Shown one piece after another: positions 16,109 to 24,020 of a DNA stretch of 64,000 nt. The notes beneath the pieces are model-generated. The model saw only the letters and a program-made list of their open reading frames with translations, was not told the DNA's origin and did no database searches. Within the stretch, counting starts at the first letter, position 1, and each line of letters starts with the position of its first letter. The position numbers and the translations under genes are program-made. The stretch comes from Bacillus sp. FJAT-22090 (lineage in GTDB: Bacteria; Bacillota; Bacilli; Bacillales_A; Planococcaceae). The stretch lies in assembly GCF_007676755.1 (NCBI RefSeq), contig NZ_VEBK01000011.1:1-64000 (forward strand), given 5' to 3'.

Positions 16109-16179
16109 AACTATTCTGCACCGTTTGTTCAATAAGAAAAAATGCTTTACCCCTTCTTGAAGTAAAGCACCCGTTAGTT
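16109..16179 (-). repeat. attC-like cassette site 19 (T-type)
   Basis: 71 bp: AACTATTC / TGCACC / GTTTGTTCAATAAG; hairpin GCTTTAC-CCCTTCTTGAA-GTAAAGC; ACCC; GTTAGTT. On the minus strand the hairpin is followed by a T-rich run. Confidence 0.85.
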
Positions 16180-16195
16180 GAAGTTCGTCAGTATT

Positions 16196-16438
16196 TTATT
16201 CTCTTTTTAAAACCCCAATAACTATTAGTATTAACCCAATTAAGAAAAAGAACCAGACAAAAAAGTTATCAAAAAAACCAGGGTAATTCATCATACCCGA
16301 AGTTGAAGTTCCAGCAGAAGCTAATCCAGCATCAGTAACAGCAACAGACAATCTTTCAGCAATCCTTTCAGCAGTATAGAATATACCACTGAGTGAAATA
16401 AAAATGGCTCCTATAATTCTATAAATATTTTGTGTCAT
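16196..16438 (-). CDS. Two-TM membrane protein
   Basis: 80 residues from ATG 16438; a GTG at 16450 is an alternative start and GGGGGT upstream does not clearly decide. Hydrophobic helices at about 3-21 and 55-76, separated by a Gly/Ser/Thr-rich stretch (AGLASAGTSTSGMM). Resembles small DUF-type membrane proteins; not assigned. Cassette gene. Confidence 0.6.
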   Translation of the reverse strand: MTQNIYRIIGAIFISLSGIFYTAERIAERLSVAVTDAGLASAGTSTSGMMNYPGFFDNFFVWFFFLIGLILIVIGVLKRE

Positions 16439-16504
16439 ACTACTACCCACTACCCCCTTGATTTATTTACTATATTCTTTGTTATTAAAAGCTAAACCTT
16501 TTTC

Positions 16505-16512
16505 AACTAAAC
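16505..16512 (-). repeat. Relic R' box
   Basis: TTCAACTAAAC at about 16502-16512 is the only remaining piece of a cassette site, just downstream of the short ORF at 16521. Confidence 0.4.
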
Positions 16513-16520
16513 TTCATTTA

Positions 16521-16628
16521 TTACACATTATCTACGAAAGGTTCATTAATTAAAATCATTATTAGGAACCTAGGCGATAACCCTATACTACTAACACAAA
16601 TACTGATTACGACAAATGCGAGGAACAT
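16521..16628 (-). CDS. Possible 35-residue hydrophobic peptide
   Basis: The ORF MFLAFVVISICVSSIG... starts 7 nt after AGAGG, which overlaps the stop of an upstream reading frame. It may be a small membrane peptide or the start of a truncated gene. Confidence 0.3.
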   Translation of the reverse strand: MFLAFVVISICVSSIGLSPRFLIMILINEPFVDNV

Positions 16629-16639
16629 TTTCTAACCTC

Positions 16640-16765
16640 TAAGTACGCACCATTTTTCTTCGAATTTGTTCTTTTCTTAATTTATAATCACTAATTGGTT
16701 GAGGGATTGCTCTCTGCGTTCCCTCAGTTAATACATATTTTGAGCGAATTGTACAATTAAATATT
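16640..16765 (-). pseudogene. C-terminal remnant of a coding region
   Basis: An open frame without start ends YVLTEGTQRAIPQP...LRKEQIRRKMVRT and a stop overlapping the ribosome binding site of the 35-codon ORF. Charged composition suggests former coding sequence. Not recognised. Confidence 0.3.
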
Positions 16766-16819
16766 TTTCACACTATTCCATAAATTTAATCTATAATAAT
16801 AATAAGGAGCTGAATTTCA

Positions 16820-17188
16820 ATTAAAGATCTAAGTACATCCATTCATGAAGATATTATTATCACTAATTTGACAGGTCACATAAGCACTACTGATGTAAAT
16901 ACTTGGTTTGATTCGTTTGAGAAAACATGCTATTCCTTTATTAGTCAAGGGAAAAAGTATAAGTTGTTAGTTAATCGTAAAGGTTATACTCCAGAACATT
17001 TTTCTGTGCAAAAATTGTGGAAAGACAAATTTTTCTCCAACAATATACTAGATAACATTATTGCAGTCGCTTTTTTATTAGAAGAAGGGGATATTTTAAA
17101 TCACCTTGAAAATTCTAATAACAAGAACAACGTATTATTCTCAAGTAACTATGACCAATCGATTGACTGGCTTAATGTTTATAGATAA
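16820..17188 (+). CDS. STAS-like small protein with probable ATT start
   Basis: The ORF has a TTG at 16868, but the frame is open further up to ATT 16820, which lies 10 nt after AAGGAG and adds KDLSTSIHEDIIITN, a sensible first strand. The result is 122 residues with a strand-helix pattern (IIITNLTGHIS, WFDSFEKTCYSFISQGKKYKLLVNRKGYTPEHF) reminiscent of STAS/anti-sigma-antagonist proteins. One of three plus-strand genes in the array and not clearly bounded by sites. ATT initiation (as in infC) or start-codon loss are both possible. Confidence 0.5.
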   Translation: MKDLSTSIHEDIIITNLTGHISTTDVNTWFDSFEKTCYSFISQGKKYKLLVNRKGYTPEHFSVQKLWKDKFFSNNILDNIIAVAFLLEEGDILNHLENSNNKNNVLFSSNYDQSIDWLNVYR

Positions 17189-17276
17189 TAAATTTTTATC
17201 TTCGTGGTGCCAAAGGAACCTTTTTTAGTTCACATTTTGAGTCAAATGCTGCATAAAAACTCCCATTTTCTTGTTC

Positions 17277-17353
17277 AACTAAACTGCCCCGTTAATTGAA
17301 TAAGTTCAACAACAGGGGCATCAATCCCTTCTTGGATTAATGCCCCTGTTAGT
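17277..17353 (-). repeat. attC-like cassette site 20 (long perfect-type hairpin)
   Basis: AACTAAAC / TGCCCC / GTTAATTGAATAAG; the middle forms AACAGGGGCAT...ATGCCCCTGTT with inner AATCC/GGATT, so the R'' GTTAG is absorbed in the stem. A distinct hairpin class found once. Confidence 0.8.
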
Positions 17354-17359
17354 AAAAAA

Positions 17360-17959
17360 TTAAATAAAATTTGTGCGGTTTTTATCTACAAATAGGAAAA
17401 ATAAATAACCTACAATGTTAAATAAAACAAAAGTAATTGCCCACTTTACATTAAGTCTTTGTTGACGGCTAACGTCTTTGATTGCCCAAGTAGAGAATAA
17501 GATCGCGTAAAGGAGACCACCTAAAAATAAACAAATGACACTTAGTGTATGGAATCTGCTTTGTTCTGTTACAATATACCATTCACCATTTCCACTTCCA
17601 TGAGGATGTTTATCAATAAACAATGAGTTCTGTGTCCCTTTATCTCGACTATACTCAATATCAGGTTTTGCATTGTTTGCATAATCAAAAACTTTTTCTA
17701 TAAGTATGTCTTCAATGGCATAAATTTTAATATTTGAAATGTACTTAGTACTGTGCATCAAGAGTTCTACATCTTGTTTTTCTGAAGGTGCAATTATACC
17801 ATCGCTTTTCAAACTATTAAGTACCGCTGTTGATAAAAGTGTATTTTCCCTAATACTCTCAGTATCCTTTGACTGAAGAATTCCAAAAACAGTGATTCCT
17901 AATACAAGAAAACCTAATGCAAAATAAAGAAGCTTTTTGCTTTTTAACCCTTTATCCAA
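17360..17959 (-). CDS. Membrane protein with extracytoplasmic domain
   Basis: 199 residues starting at TTG 17959 (GGAGGTGTTTAT before it). One TM at about 9-27, an extracytoplasmic region (30-135) and two TMs near the C-terminus (about 139-160 and 172-190, WAITFVLFNIVGYLFFLFV), the last two resembling a PLDc_N-type hairpin. Cassette gene between site 20 and site 21. Function unknown. Confidence 0.65.
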   Translation of the reverse strand: MDKGLKSKKLLYFALGFLVLGITVFGILQSKDTESIRENTLLSTAVLNSLKSDGIIAPSEKQDVELLMHSTKYISNIKIYAIEDILIEKVFDYANNAKPDIEYSRDKGTQNSLFIDKHPHGSGNGEWYIVTEQSRFHTLSVICLFLGGLLYAILFSTWAIKDVSRQQRLNVKWAITFVLFNIVGYLFFLFVDKNRTNFI

Positions 17960-18038
17960 ATAAACACCTCCATTATTAAGATATGTCTAAAAAAGGTTAA
18001 TTACTCCAATATTACACCAGTTTACAATCAGTTTATTA

Positions 18039-18150
18039 AACTAAAAGTGTAACGTTTCACAATTACATATCCGAGAACAACTTAATATTTTGGACATAAA
18101 AATAGACCATCGTAATGATGGCCATATTTTGCTAAAGCACCTCGTTAGTT
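18039..18150 (-). repeat. attC-like cassette site 21 (D-type, core deleted)
   Basis: AACTAAAAGTGTAACGTTTCAC shows R' fused directly to the D-type middle, losing the spacer and L'. Hairpin ACCATCG-TAATGATGGCC; GCTAAA / GCACCTC / GTTAGTT. Confidence 0.8.
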
Positions 18151-18205
18151 TAAGTACAATTATTCACAAACTTTGCCCTTTATTTGATTGTTAACTGCAA
18201 TGTTT

Positions 18206-18388
18206 TCATTTTAGAACTGTCTCGGCTGGTGTAAATGCTTCCCATGGATTAAATTTCGTTGTTATTGATGAAATAAACCAATACTCTTTAAATGGTTCTA
18301 AATTCTTTTCCACGATTATAATCTTCTCTCCACCACCAAAATCTCCATATGATGCCCATAAATCATATAGGTATTCCCCTGTTCAACT
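18206..18388 (-). pseudogene. 5'-truncated cassette gene
   Basis: An open minus-strand frame reads GEYLYDLWASYGDFGGGE...FNPWEAFTPAETVLK and a stop at 18206, but begins inside the R' box of site 22 with no start codon. The N-terminal part has been lost at the site boundary. Family not recognised. Confidence 0.5.
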
Positions 18389-18465
18389 AACCCGTCCCGT
18401 TAGTTCCATAACAAAAAGAGTCGCTTAAGCATCCCGACGAGCTTTAACTAAAGCAACTGTTAATT
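18385..18465 (-). repeat. attC-like cassette site 22 (Q-type)
   Basis: 81 bp: AACTAAC / CCGTCCC / GTTAGTTCCATAAC; hairpin AGAGTCGCTTAAGCATCC; AACTAAA / GCAACT / GTTAATT, tail GAAG. Confidence 0.85.
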
Positions 18466-18517
18466 GAAGCATGGTTGTACTTCTGTTTTTAACCTACGGT
18501 GTACCACCTGTATTACT

Positions 18518-19006
18518 TTAATCTATTGTTCCTAATACATCTGTATTTGGAGGTTCATAACCCATCTGGCGTGCCATAGCCATAATCTGTCCTTTGTGAT
18601 GGAATTCGTGTGTGATTGTATGCATTAGCAATTTACTTGGTGTCATTGATATCGGTTCTCCTCCTTCTCTCCAAGGAATCTGCCTCTGGATCGGTTCATC
18701 CATTTGATTTGCGAAAACTTCAAATACCTCATTTACATAAGAATCTACTTGTTCGAAGCGTACTTTTATTTCATCCCATCCGAGTTCCTTCAGATTTTCC
18801 TTTGAAGTGAGGGGATTCTTCGTTTTCAATAAGACAAATGAGCCAAGCCAAGCATTATAACAGTCTGCAATGTGTACAAGTGTGTCTCTCACACTTTGCC
18901 AACCGAACCCGTTTTCTTGTGTAAATTCATTTGGATCTAGTTCTCTACAAAAGTCTAGAAGTATTACTCTAGTTTTTCTTACCCATTCATATTCGTTTTG
19001 ATACAC
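18518..19006 (-). CDS. DinB superfamily protein
   Basis: 162 residues, start GTG 19006 with AAGGGG 8 nt upstream. A four-helix-bundle DinB protein: a histidine in TLVHIADCYNAW and the pair in MHTITHEFHHKGQIM form the usual metal-binding triad. Related proteins are DNA-damage-inducible proteins or thiol-dependent (bacillithiol) transferases used in detoxification, for example of antibiotics. Single-gene cassette between sites 22 and 23. Confidence 0.88.
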   Translation of the reverse strand: MYQNEYEWVRKTRVILLDFCRELDPNEFTQENGFGWQSVRDTLVHIADCYNAWLGSFVLLKTKNPLTSKENLKELGWDEIKVRFEQVDSYVNEVFEVFANQMDEPIQRQIPWREGGEPISMTPSKLLMHTITHEFHHKGQIMAMARQMGYEPPNTDVLGTID

Positions 19007-19085
19007 TATATCATCCCCTTATAGATGTCACACTTGATGTGATCAATACTTTTATATTCTTTATTTTAAATCAGATTCCTTCTTC

Positions 19086-19316
19086 AACTAAACTGCTGCT
19101 TTAAGCTCAATAAGAAAACGAGTAGCACTCATGGGAGATTAATCCTACTCTGGTTATTGCACCAGCCTTGCCTTTATTCTAACAAGAATGGAGTTGTTCC
19201 CTGATTTATTTTCAATTCATTCTAATCATACTGAAGGCTTAGCTTTTAAAAAAAGCATTTTCTGAGTCTCTTTTGTTATGCATTTTTTAATTTTCATGAG
19301 AGTAGAATAACTAAGC
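19086..19316 (-). repeat. Site 23 with repeat family B, copy 1
   Basis: R'/L' half AACTAAAC / TGCTGC / TTTAAGCTCAATAAG, then a GAGTAG...CTACTC stem around CACTCATGGGAG, a region with an AGCTTTT palindrome and GGCTTAG/CTGAGTC arms, ending TTTTCATGAGAGT directly at the next gene's stop. The same block recurs at 39.28 and 40.31 kb. Confidence 0.75.
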
Positions 19317-19649
19317 TTATTTTTGATCCTCAATAGTTTCAATATCACTAAGAAAAATTAAACCATTTCTTTTTATCGTGTATCTTACGAAGTATGTCTT
19401 ATCTTTCTGAATTAAGTTCATTATCATTGGTTCCCTAACAATTACTTTAATCTCTTCTTGATGTCCCACTGGGGCAATGGGGTTAAATCCCTTTATCCAT
19501 GCTTCTTTATTATCGTTAGAATACCCTTTTTCAGTGATAGTAAAATCAGTTACAGTTAACACAGACGAAAAAGAATTATAAATAAAAAAAACGATCAAAA
19601 AGGCAACAGAAATTGTTATAGCCGACAATAAAATTCTTTTACTCTTCAT
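19317..19649 (-). CDS. Signal-anchored secreted protein
   Basis: 110 residues: an N-terminal TM/signal anchor (about 6-27) and a short beta-rich domain (VTDFTITEKGYSND, VKVIVREPMIMNL, YTIKRNGLIFLSD). Ribosome binding site AAGGGGAA. Cassette gene between sites 23 and 24; function unknown. Confidence 0.62.
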   Translation of the reverse strand: MKSKRILLSAITISVAFLIVFFIYNSFSSVLTVTDFTITEKGYSNDNKEAWIKGFNPIAPVGHQEEIKVIVREPMIMNLIQKDKTYFVRYTIKRNGLIFLSDIETIEDQK

Positions 19650-19665
19650 ATAATTCCCCTTCCTT

Positions 19666-19728
19666 CACTATCCTGCTTCGGTTGTAAAAAAGGCTTTACT
19701 CCTTATGGAAGTAAAGCACCCGTTAGTT
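19666..19728 (-). repeat. attC-like cassette site 24 (T-type)
   Basis: Degenerate R'/L' (CACTATCC TGCTTCG GTTGT); hairpin GGCTTTACTCCTTATGGAAGTAAAGC; ACCC; GTTAGTT, with hybrid tail TAAGTGTAATGGTACACAA. Confidence 0.82.
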
Positions 19729-19795
19729 TAAGTGTAATGGTACACAATCTTTTTTTAGTAGATAGCATATTAAAAACTGGTCTTATTTTACTTAT

Positions 19796-19975
19796 TCAGT
19801 GAGTTCCAGCATAACAATACATTAGAGCAAAGATAAAAACGAATGTTAAGACCGCCCCTAAAACATTTTGGTTATGAGTGCTCTTTCCATTCTTTAAGTT
19901 CTTCAAAAAAGTAGTAAAATTTAAAAACCATAACACTCCTAATACCGGTACGATAAGCAAAAGCATAAATAACAT
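19796..19975 (-). CDS. Small two-TM membrane protein
   Basis: 59 residues from ATG 19975, preceded by GGGGAGGG with 7-nt spacing. Two hydrophobic helices (MLFMLLLIVPVLGVLWFL and VLGAVLTFVFIFALMYC) flank a basic loop (LKNLKNGKSTHNQN). Cassette gene; no family recognised. Confidence 0.6.
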   Translation of the reverse strand: MLFMLLLIVPVLGVLWFLNFTTFLKNLKNGKSTHNQNVLGAVLTFVFIFALMYCYAGTH

Positions 19976-20035
19976 AAATTAACCCTCCCCTTCCCATTTA
20001 CAAAATCTAATAAAACTAAACTATTAAAATGATGT

Positions 20036-20299
20036 TTATAAGAAAGTAAAACCAATTATAAAAATTATTGCCATCACACTGAAAAATGACCAATCAACAA
20101 TTCGTCTTTCTTTCACTGTAAGAAATTTGGATTCCATAAATCTTAAACTACCAAAGATGAAAATAATTCCAAACGTTATGAGTGAACGTCCTGCGACATC
20201 ATCTATGATTAAAATGTACCTTAAACAAACAATCGTTATTAATAAAGTACCCATACGACCAATGACAATATAAAAGTAATGGTTCTTTTCCCTATCCAT
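20036..20299 (-). CDS. Small membrane protein, three TM
   Basis: 87 residues from ATG 20299 (GGGAGGGG before AAGTTG; an earlier ATG at 20320 overlaps that ribosome binding site). Three hydrophobic helices at about 8-28, 38-54 and 68-86, with a charged loop (SKFLTVKERR). Cassette gene upstream of site 24 and ahead of site 25. Function unknown. Confidence 0.62.
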   Translation of the reverse strand: MDREKNHYFYIVIGRMGTLLITIVCLRYILIIDDVAGRSLITFGIIFIFGSLRFMESKFLTVKERRIVDWSFFSVMAIIFIIGFTFL

Positions 20300-20353
20300 C
20301 AACTTCCCCTCCCTCTCCATTGCAAACCCTTCTTTAAGTATACCTTCTTATTG

Positions 20354-20471
20354 AACTAACCTGCCCCTAGTTAAAGTGTAACATTTCACAATGCATATCT
20401 GTGATCAACTTCATGACATAAATATAGACCATCAAAATGATGGCCATGTTTCGCTAAAGCACCCATTAGTT
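20354..20471 (-). repeat. attC-like cassette site 25 (D-type)
   Basis: 118 bp: AACTAAC / CTGCCCC / TAGTTAAAGTG; middle with ACCATCA-AAATGATGGCC; GCTAAA / GCACCC / ATTAGTT. Last site before the 20.5-27.4 kb interruption. Confidence 0.87.
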
Positions 20472-20607
20472 GAATAAGAATAAGATCTTAGTCTCCAGCG
20501 ATATGTATCTTATCTAGACAATTGTTTTATAAATTCATCATATTCTTTTAGTATATTTAAAGAAATAAATGCTTTTGCCTTTCACTCGAAAATAAAAGAT
20601 TTTGTCT

Positions 20608-20659
20608 CACCTTCATAGTTTTAATTGTAGTTCGATGTACAATTAAAACTATGAAGGTG
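20608..20659. promoter_or_regulatory. 22-bp perfect inverted repeat carrying operator half-sites
   Basis: Arms 20608-20629 and 20638-20659 are perfectly complementary across an 8-nt loop (GTTCGATG). The loop-proximal ends AATTGTA / TACAATT are the two halves of the GntR-gene palindrome at 25811-25828. It lies downstream of the operon, so it could be a second binding site or a fold-back element. Confidence 0.5.
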
Positions 20660-20724
20660 TAGTCAGGGGGGTAGAATTTATAGGAAACCGATTAAAATTA
20701 TGAGTACCTTGCAAAGTAGGCATA

Positions 20725-20752
20725 CAAAAACGCCCTTGCAGCTGCAAGGACG
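20725..20752 (-). terminator. Rho-independent terminator of the ABC operon
   Basis: Palindrome CCTTGCAG-CTGCAAGG (20734-20749) followed on the minus strand by GCG and TTTTT, about 40 bp after the stop of the last permease gene. Confidence 0.8.
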
Positions 20753-20788
20753 GAAGTGTATGGAGGGGGGGTATGCCAAGGCATGAGT

Positions 20789-21478
20789 TCATTTGATTCG
20801 CACATCATTCTCATATCGGTCGGCGAACTTGGTGATTAAAATACCGATTCCCCAGTAAATGAGTGCCACCATCATGAACGCCTCGACAAAGCGAAAGTTC
20901 TGGGCTGCCATGATTTTGGCTTGTGCGAAGACATCAATCACGGTGATTAAAAATCCGAGTGAAGTGGCTTTGATTGCCACTGTGAAAGAGTTTGCGAAAT
21001 CAGGGACGGCATGGACAAAAGCTTGCGGGACAACAATTCTCGTAAACGTTTGAGAAAAACTATAGCCCAAGGATTGCGCCGCCTCAATTTGCCCCGGATC
21101 TACCGCTAAAAATGATCCTCGGATAATCTCAGATTGAAAGGCAGACAACGTGAGACTAACTGTGACAATTAAAATAACCAAAGGCGACATATTATTCATA
21201 TTATAATCGATACCTAGAAGGGTAACGATGAACTGTCCAATTGCAGGAAGTGCATAATACATCAAGTATAAAAACACTACCATGGGGGTTCCTCGTAAAA
21301 ACAGTTTAAATAATTTTGTAAGTTGAACCAGCACGGGAATTTTATATTGTTGTATCAGAGCCAATACCACTCCTAGAAGGGTGGATAATACAAGGATAGT
21401 AATCGCAATGAGTAAAGTTTTAGGAAGTACACCCAATATCCCTAAAAACATTTCGTATGAAGCTTCTAAATCAAACAT
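20789..21478 (-). CDS. Polar amino-acid ABC transporter permease
   Basis: 229 residues, five predicted TMs, HisM/GlnP family. The EAA loop reads EAAQSLGYSFSQTFTRIVVPQA. GGGGGG precedes ATTAAC-ATG. It is the last gene of the operon and pairs with the permease at 21511 to form the membrane channel for the substrate caught by the lipoprotein at 22368. A terminator follows. Confidence 0.93.
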   Translation of the reverse strand: MFDLEASYEMFLGILGVLPKTLLIAITILVLSTLLGVVLALIQQYKIPVLVQLTKLFKLFLRGTPMVVFLYLMYYALPAIGQFIVTLLGIDYNMNNMSPLVILIVTVSLTLSAFQSEIIRGSFLAVDPGQIEAAQSLGYSFSQTFTRIVVPQAFVHAVPDFANSFTVAIKATSLGFLITVIDVFAQAKIMAAQNFRFVEAFMMVALIYWGIGILITKFADRYENDVRIK

Positions 21479-21510
21479 GTTAATCCCCCCTGCTTATTGT
21501 GGTTAAACCT

Positions 21511-22182
21511 TTATCGAATAGCCACTCTCTTCTCCAGTTTTTTAACCAATCCGTCCATTGTGAAGCACATAGCTGAAAATATTAAGGCAATGATAAAGTA
21601 AATTAGGATTTGATTAGTACCGTAAGATCGTGCGATAGACAATTCTGCGGTTCCCATAATATCCACGATTCCAATAGCAAAGATCAGCGACGTATCGTGA
21701 ATCAAGTAAACTAAGGCATTGCCGTATCCTGGGAGAGCAACAGGGACCATTTGGGGCAGAATAATTCGGAAAAACTTTTGCATTGGTGTGTACCCTAAGC
21801 TATCTGCAGCTTCATGTTGACTTTTTTCAACAGCGAGATAAGCAGGTCTAAACACTTCAGAAATATAACCAGAATGATAAAATCCCATGGAAATAATTGC
21901 AGCATGCATCGGGCTTATATCATAAGCGCCCAAACCAATGAGAGGTAACACTTTTGGAATTCCAAAGTACGCTATAAATAGTAAAATCAGTCCAGGAACA
22001 CTTCGCGCAAAAGATACATACAAATCGGCTAATTGACTAATGACGGGAATTCTCTTTAATCGCACAAACGTTAATAGCACAGCAAAGAGTAACCCAAGCG
22101 CAGCTGACAAGATGATAATAATAATATTGATAGGAAGCGTTTTCAGAAACTCTATTAGTAATTCTTGCATACCCGTTTCCAT
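21511..22182 (-). CDS. Polar amino-acid ABC transporter permease
   Basis: 223 residues from ATG 22182 (an ATG 6 nt earlier is too close to AAGGGAG). HisM/GlnP-type with the EAA motif (EAADSLGYTPMQKFFRIILPQM). Together with the neighbouring permease it forms a heterodimeric importer; 32 bp separate the two genes. Confidence 0.92.
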   Translation of the reverse strand: METGMQELLIEFLKTLPINIIIIILSAALGLLFAVLLTFVRLKRIPVISQLADLYVSFARSVPGLILLFIAYFGIPKVLPLIGLGAYDISPMHAAIISMGFYHSGYISEVFRPAYLAVEKSQHEAADSLGYTPMQKFFRIILPQMVPVALPGYGNALVYLIHDTSLIFAIGIVDIMGTAELSIARSYGTNQILIYFIIALIFSAMCFTMDGLVKKLEKRVAIR

Positions 22183-22367
22183 CGACATTTCTCCCTTCTC
22201 TAATGAATATCTCTTCTGTATATGATAGTGTCATGTCTATGTTTTCGTATTAGTCAACATCCATATTCTCAAGGGATTCAACCAAACGAGAGAATATGGA
22301 CATGCGTCGTTCCGGAGATATACACTATAACCTTATCTGACTTGATCCAAGACGTTCATGTAAAGCC

Positions 22368-23207
22368 TCAATCGTATTGAAACACATCTTCTGAGTAGAA
22401 TTCAGTAGATAACTTAGAAAGCACACCTGCTTCTGCCAATTCCTTTAGACCTTCATCAATGGCTTGTTTCAGTTTCTCATTTTCCTCTGATTTGTGAATC
22501 ATAAAGAATGTAGGAATAATTTTGACTGGGTCAAGTCCCACAACAGGTAGATTTTGATCTTCAATGATTTCGATCTGTCCGTAACTCGATGGATAGAACA
22601 ACGCATCATATTTACCAGTCGCCAATTCTTTTAGTCGATCTGCGATTGGAATTCCTACATCAGCCAAATCATACTTTAGCTTATATTCAGGATTTTCTTC
22701 TTCCCAATCCTTAACGGTTTTATATGTGGCACCCGCTGGGGATAGGGGAGAAATGTTCTTCCCTACCAAATCTTGAATTCCCTTAATTCCACTATCTTCT
22801 GCCACGTAAATCTTGATTAGAGCACGACCACTTGATTCTGAAGGAATGATATATTGCTCTGCACGTTCCTCCGTGAACCCTAGACCACCTGCCAACATGT
22901 CGTACTTTCCAGTAGCTAGTCCTGTTTCACCCGCTGAATCTTCCACACCGAACAATTCAAATTCGTAGTCTTCAAGCACTTTATCCAATTCTTTTATCAG
23001 CTCAGGCTCATAACCCGTCACTTCGCCGTTCTCATCGACCCAACTCAATGGTTTTGACGTGTGGCCAGTCGCCACTTTGATTGTTCTTACGACTGAATCT
23101 CCAGTGCTTTCAGCTTGTGACTTGTTGTCAGTAGAATTGCATGCAGTTAGGAGAGATAAACCTAGCAAAGAAGCTACCACTAAAATTGACTTTTTCTTCA
23201 TTCTCAT
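22368..23207 (-). CDS. Amino-acid ABC transporter substrate-binding lipoprotein
   Basis: 279 residues from the ATG that overlaps the ATPase stop (TGATG). Lipobox LLTAC; the mature part is an SBP_bac_3 protein (IKVATGHTSKPLSWVDENGEV, GYEPELIKEL, YDMLAGGLGFTEERAEQY). Captures an amino acid, or a derivative such as an opine, outside the membrane and delivers it to the permease pair. The substrate is not deducible from sequence alone; the neighbouring opine-dehydrogenase-like gene suggests an opine or N-substituted amino acid. Confidence 0.92.
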   Translation of the reverse strand: MRMKKKSILVVASLLGLSLLTACNSTDNKSQAESTGDSVVRTIKVATGHTSKPLSWVDENGEVTGYEPELIKELDKVLEDYEFELFGVEDSAGETGLATGKYDMLAGGLGFTEERAEQYIIPSESSGRALIKIYVAEDSGIKGIQDLVGKNISPLSPAGATYKTVKDWEEENPEYKLKYDLADVGIPIADRLKELATGKYDALFYPSSYGQIEIIEDQNLPVVGLDPVKIIPTFFMIHKSEENEKLKQAIDEGLKELAEAGVLSKLSTEFYSEDVFQYD

Positions 23208-23980
23208 CAACCACCCTTAACGTTTAATTGTTGTTGGTCTTGCTCTGCATAGATCTTTTTCAAAAACTGCCTTGTTCTCACATTCACTGATTTCTCAAAG
23301 ATTTGTTCAGGCGTTCCCACTTCCACAATGTGACCATTTTCCATAAAGACCACTTTGTCGGAAATCCGCTTGGCGAAGTCCATTTCATGGGTGACGAGAA
23401 GCGTTGTCATGCCGGACTTTGCTACATCTTCTATTACCTTCAATACCTCCTCTACTAATTCAGGATCAAGAGCTGAAGTAGGTTCATCAAACAAAATCAA
23501 CTCGGGTTCAAGCGCCAATCCACGTGCAATGCCAACCCTTTGTAATTGTCCTCCCGATAAGCGAGAGGGATATTCATTTATTTTATCTTTCAGACCTACA
23601 TTTTCTAATTGTTTCAAACTCATGGCATACGCTTCATTTTTAGACTTTTTCTGAACGGCTATTTGAGCATCCATTACATTTTGGATGACCGTTTTATGTT
23701 TGAAAATGTTGAACATCTGGAATACCATGGCGGTTTTCCTGCGAAGCTTTAGGATTTCTTTCTTGGTTAAACTTTGATAGTTTAGATGCAGATCCCCGAT
23801 TTGAATTTCGCCCTGTTGGGGTTTTTCTAAGTAATTGATACATTTTAATAAAGTGGTTTTCCCTGTTCCACTCGGACCAATAAACGATACAACCTCGCCT
23901 TTTTCGACCGATAGGTTAATACCTTTCAACACTTCTTTTTGGTTGTATGAAACATGCAAGTTTTTAACGTGTAAGATAAT
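23207..23980 (-). CDS. Polar amino-acid ABC transporter ATPase, probable ATT start
   Basis: GlnQ/HisP-type ATPase with Walker A (GPSGTGKTT), signature LSGGQLQRVGIARGLA, Walker B LILFDEPTSALD and the switch histidine (LLVTHEMD). The first conventional start, TTG 23959, has no ribosome binding site and would cut the first beta strand. GGGGAGG lies 5 nt before ATT 23980, which yields the normal N-terminus (ILHVKNLHVSYNQKEVL). Between them there is no ATG or GTG. Powers import by the permeases encoded downstream; the SBP gene overlaps its stop. Confidence 0.88.
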   Translation of the reverse strand: MILHVKNLHVSYNQKEVLKGINLSVEKGEVVSFIGPSGTGKTTLLKCINYLEKPQQGEIQIGDLHLNYQSLTKKEILKLRRKTAMVFQMFNIFKHKTVIQNVMDAQIAVQKKSKNEAYAMSLKQLENVGLKDKINEYPSRLSGGQLQRVGIARGLALEPELILFDEPTSALDPELVEEVLKVIEDVAKSGMTTLLVTHEMDFAKRISDKVVFMENGHIVEVGTPEQIFEKSVNVRTRQFLKKIYAEQDQQQLNVKGG

Positions 23981-24020
23981 CTCTACCTCCCCAAGTGCTT
24001 TATTTCAAATCCTATACGTG

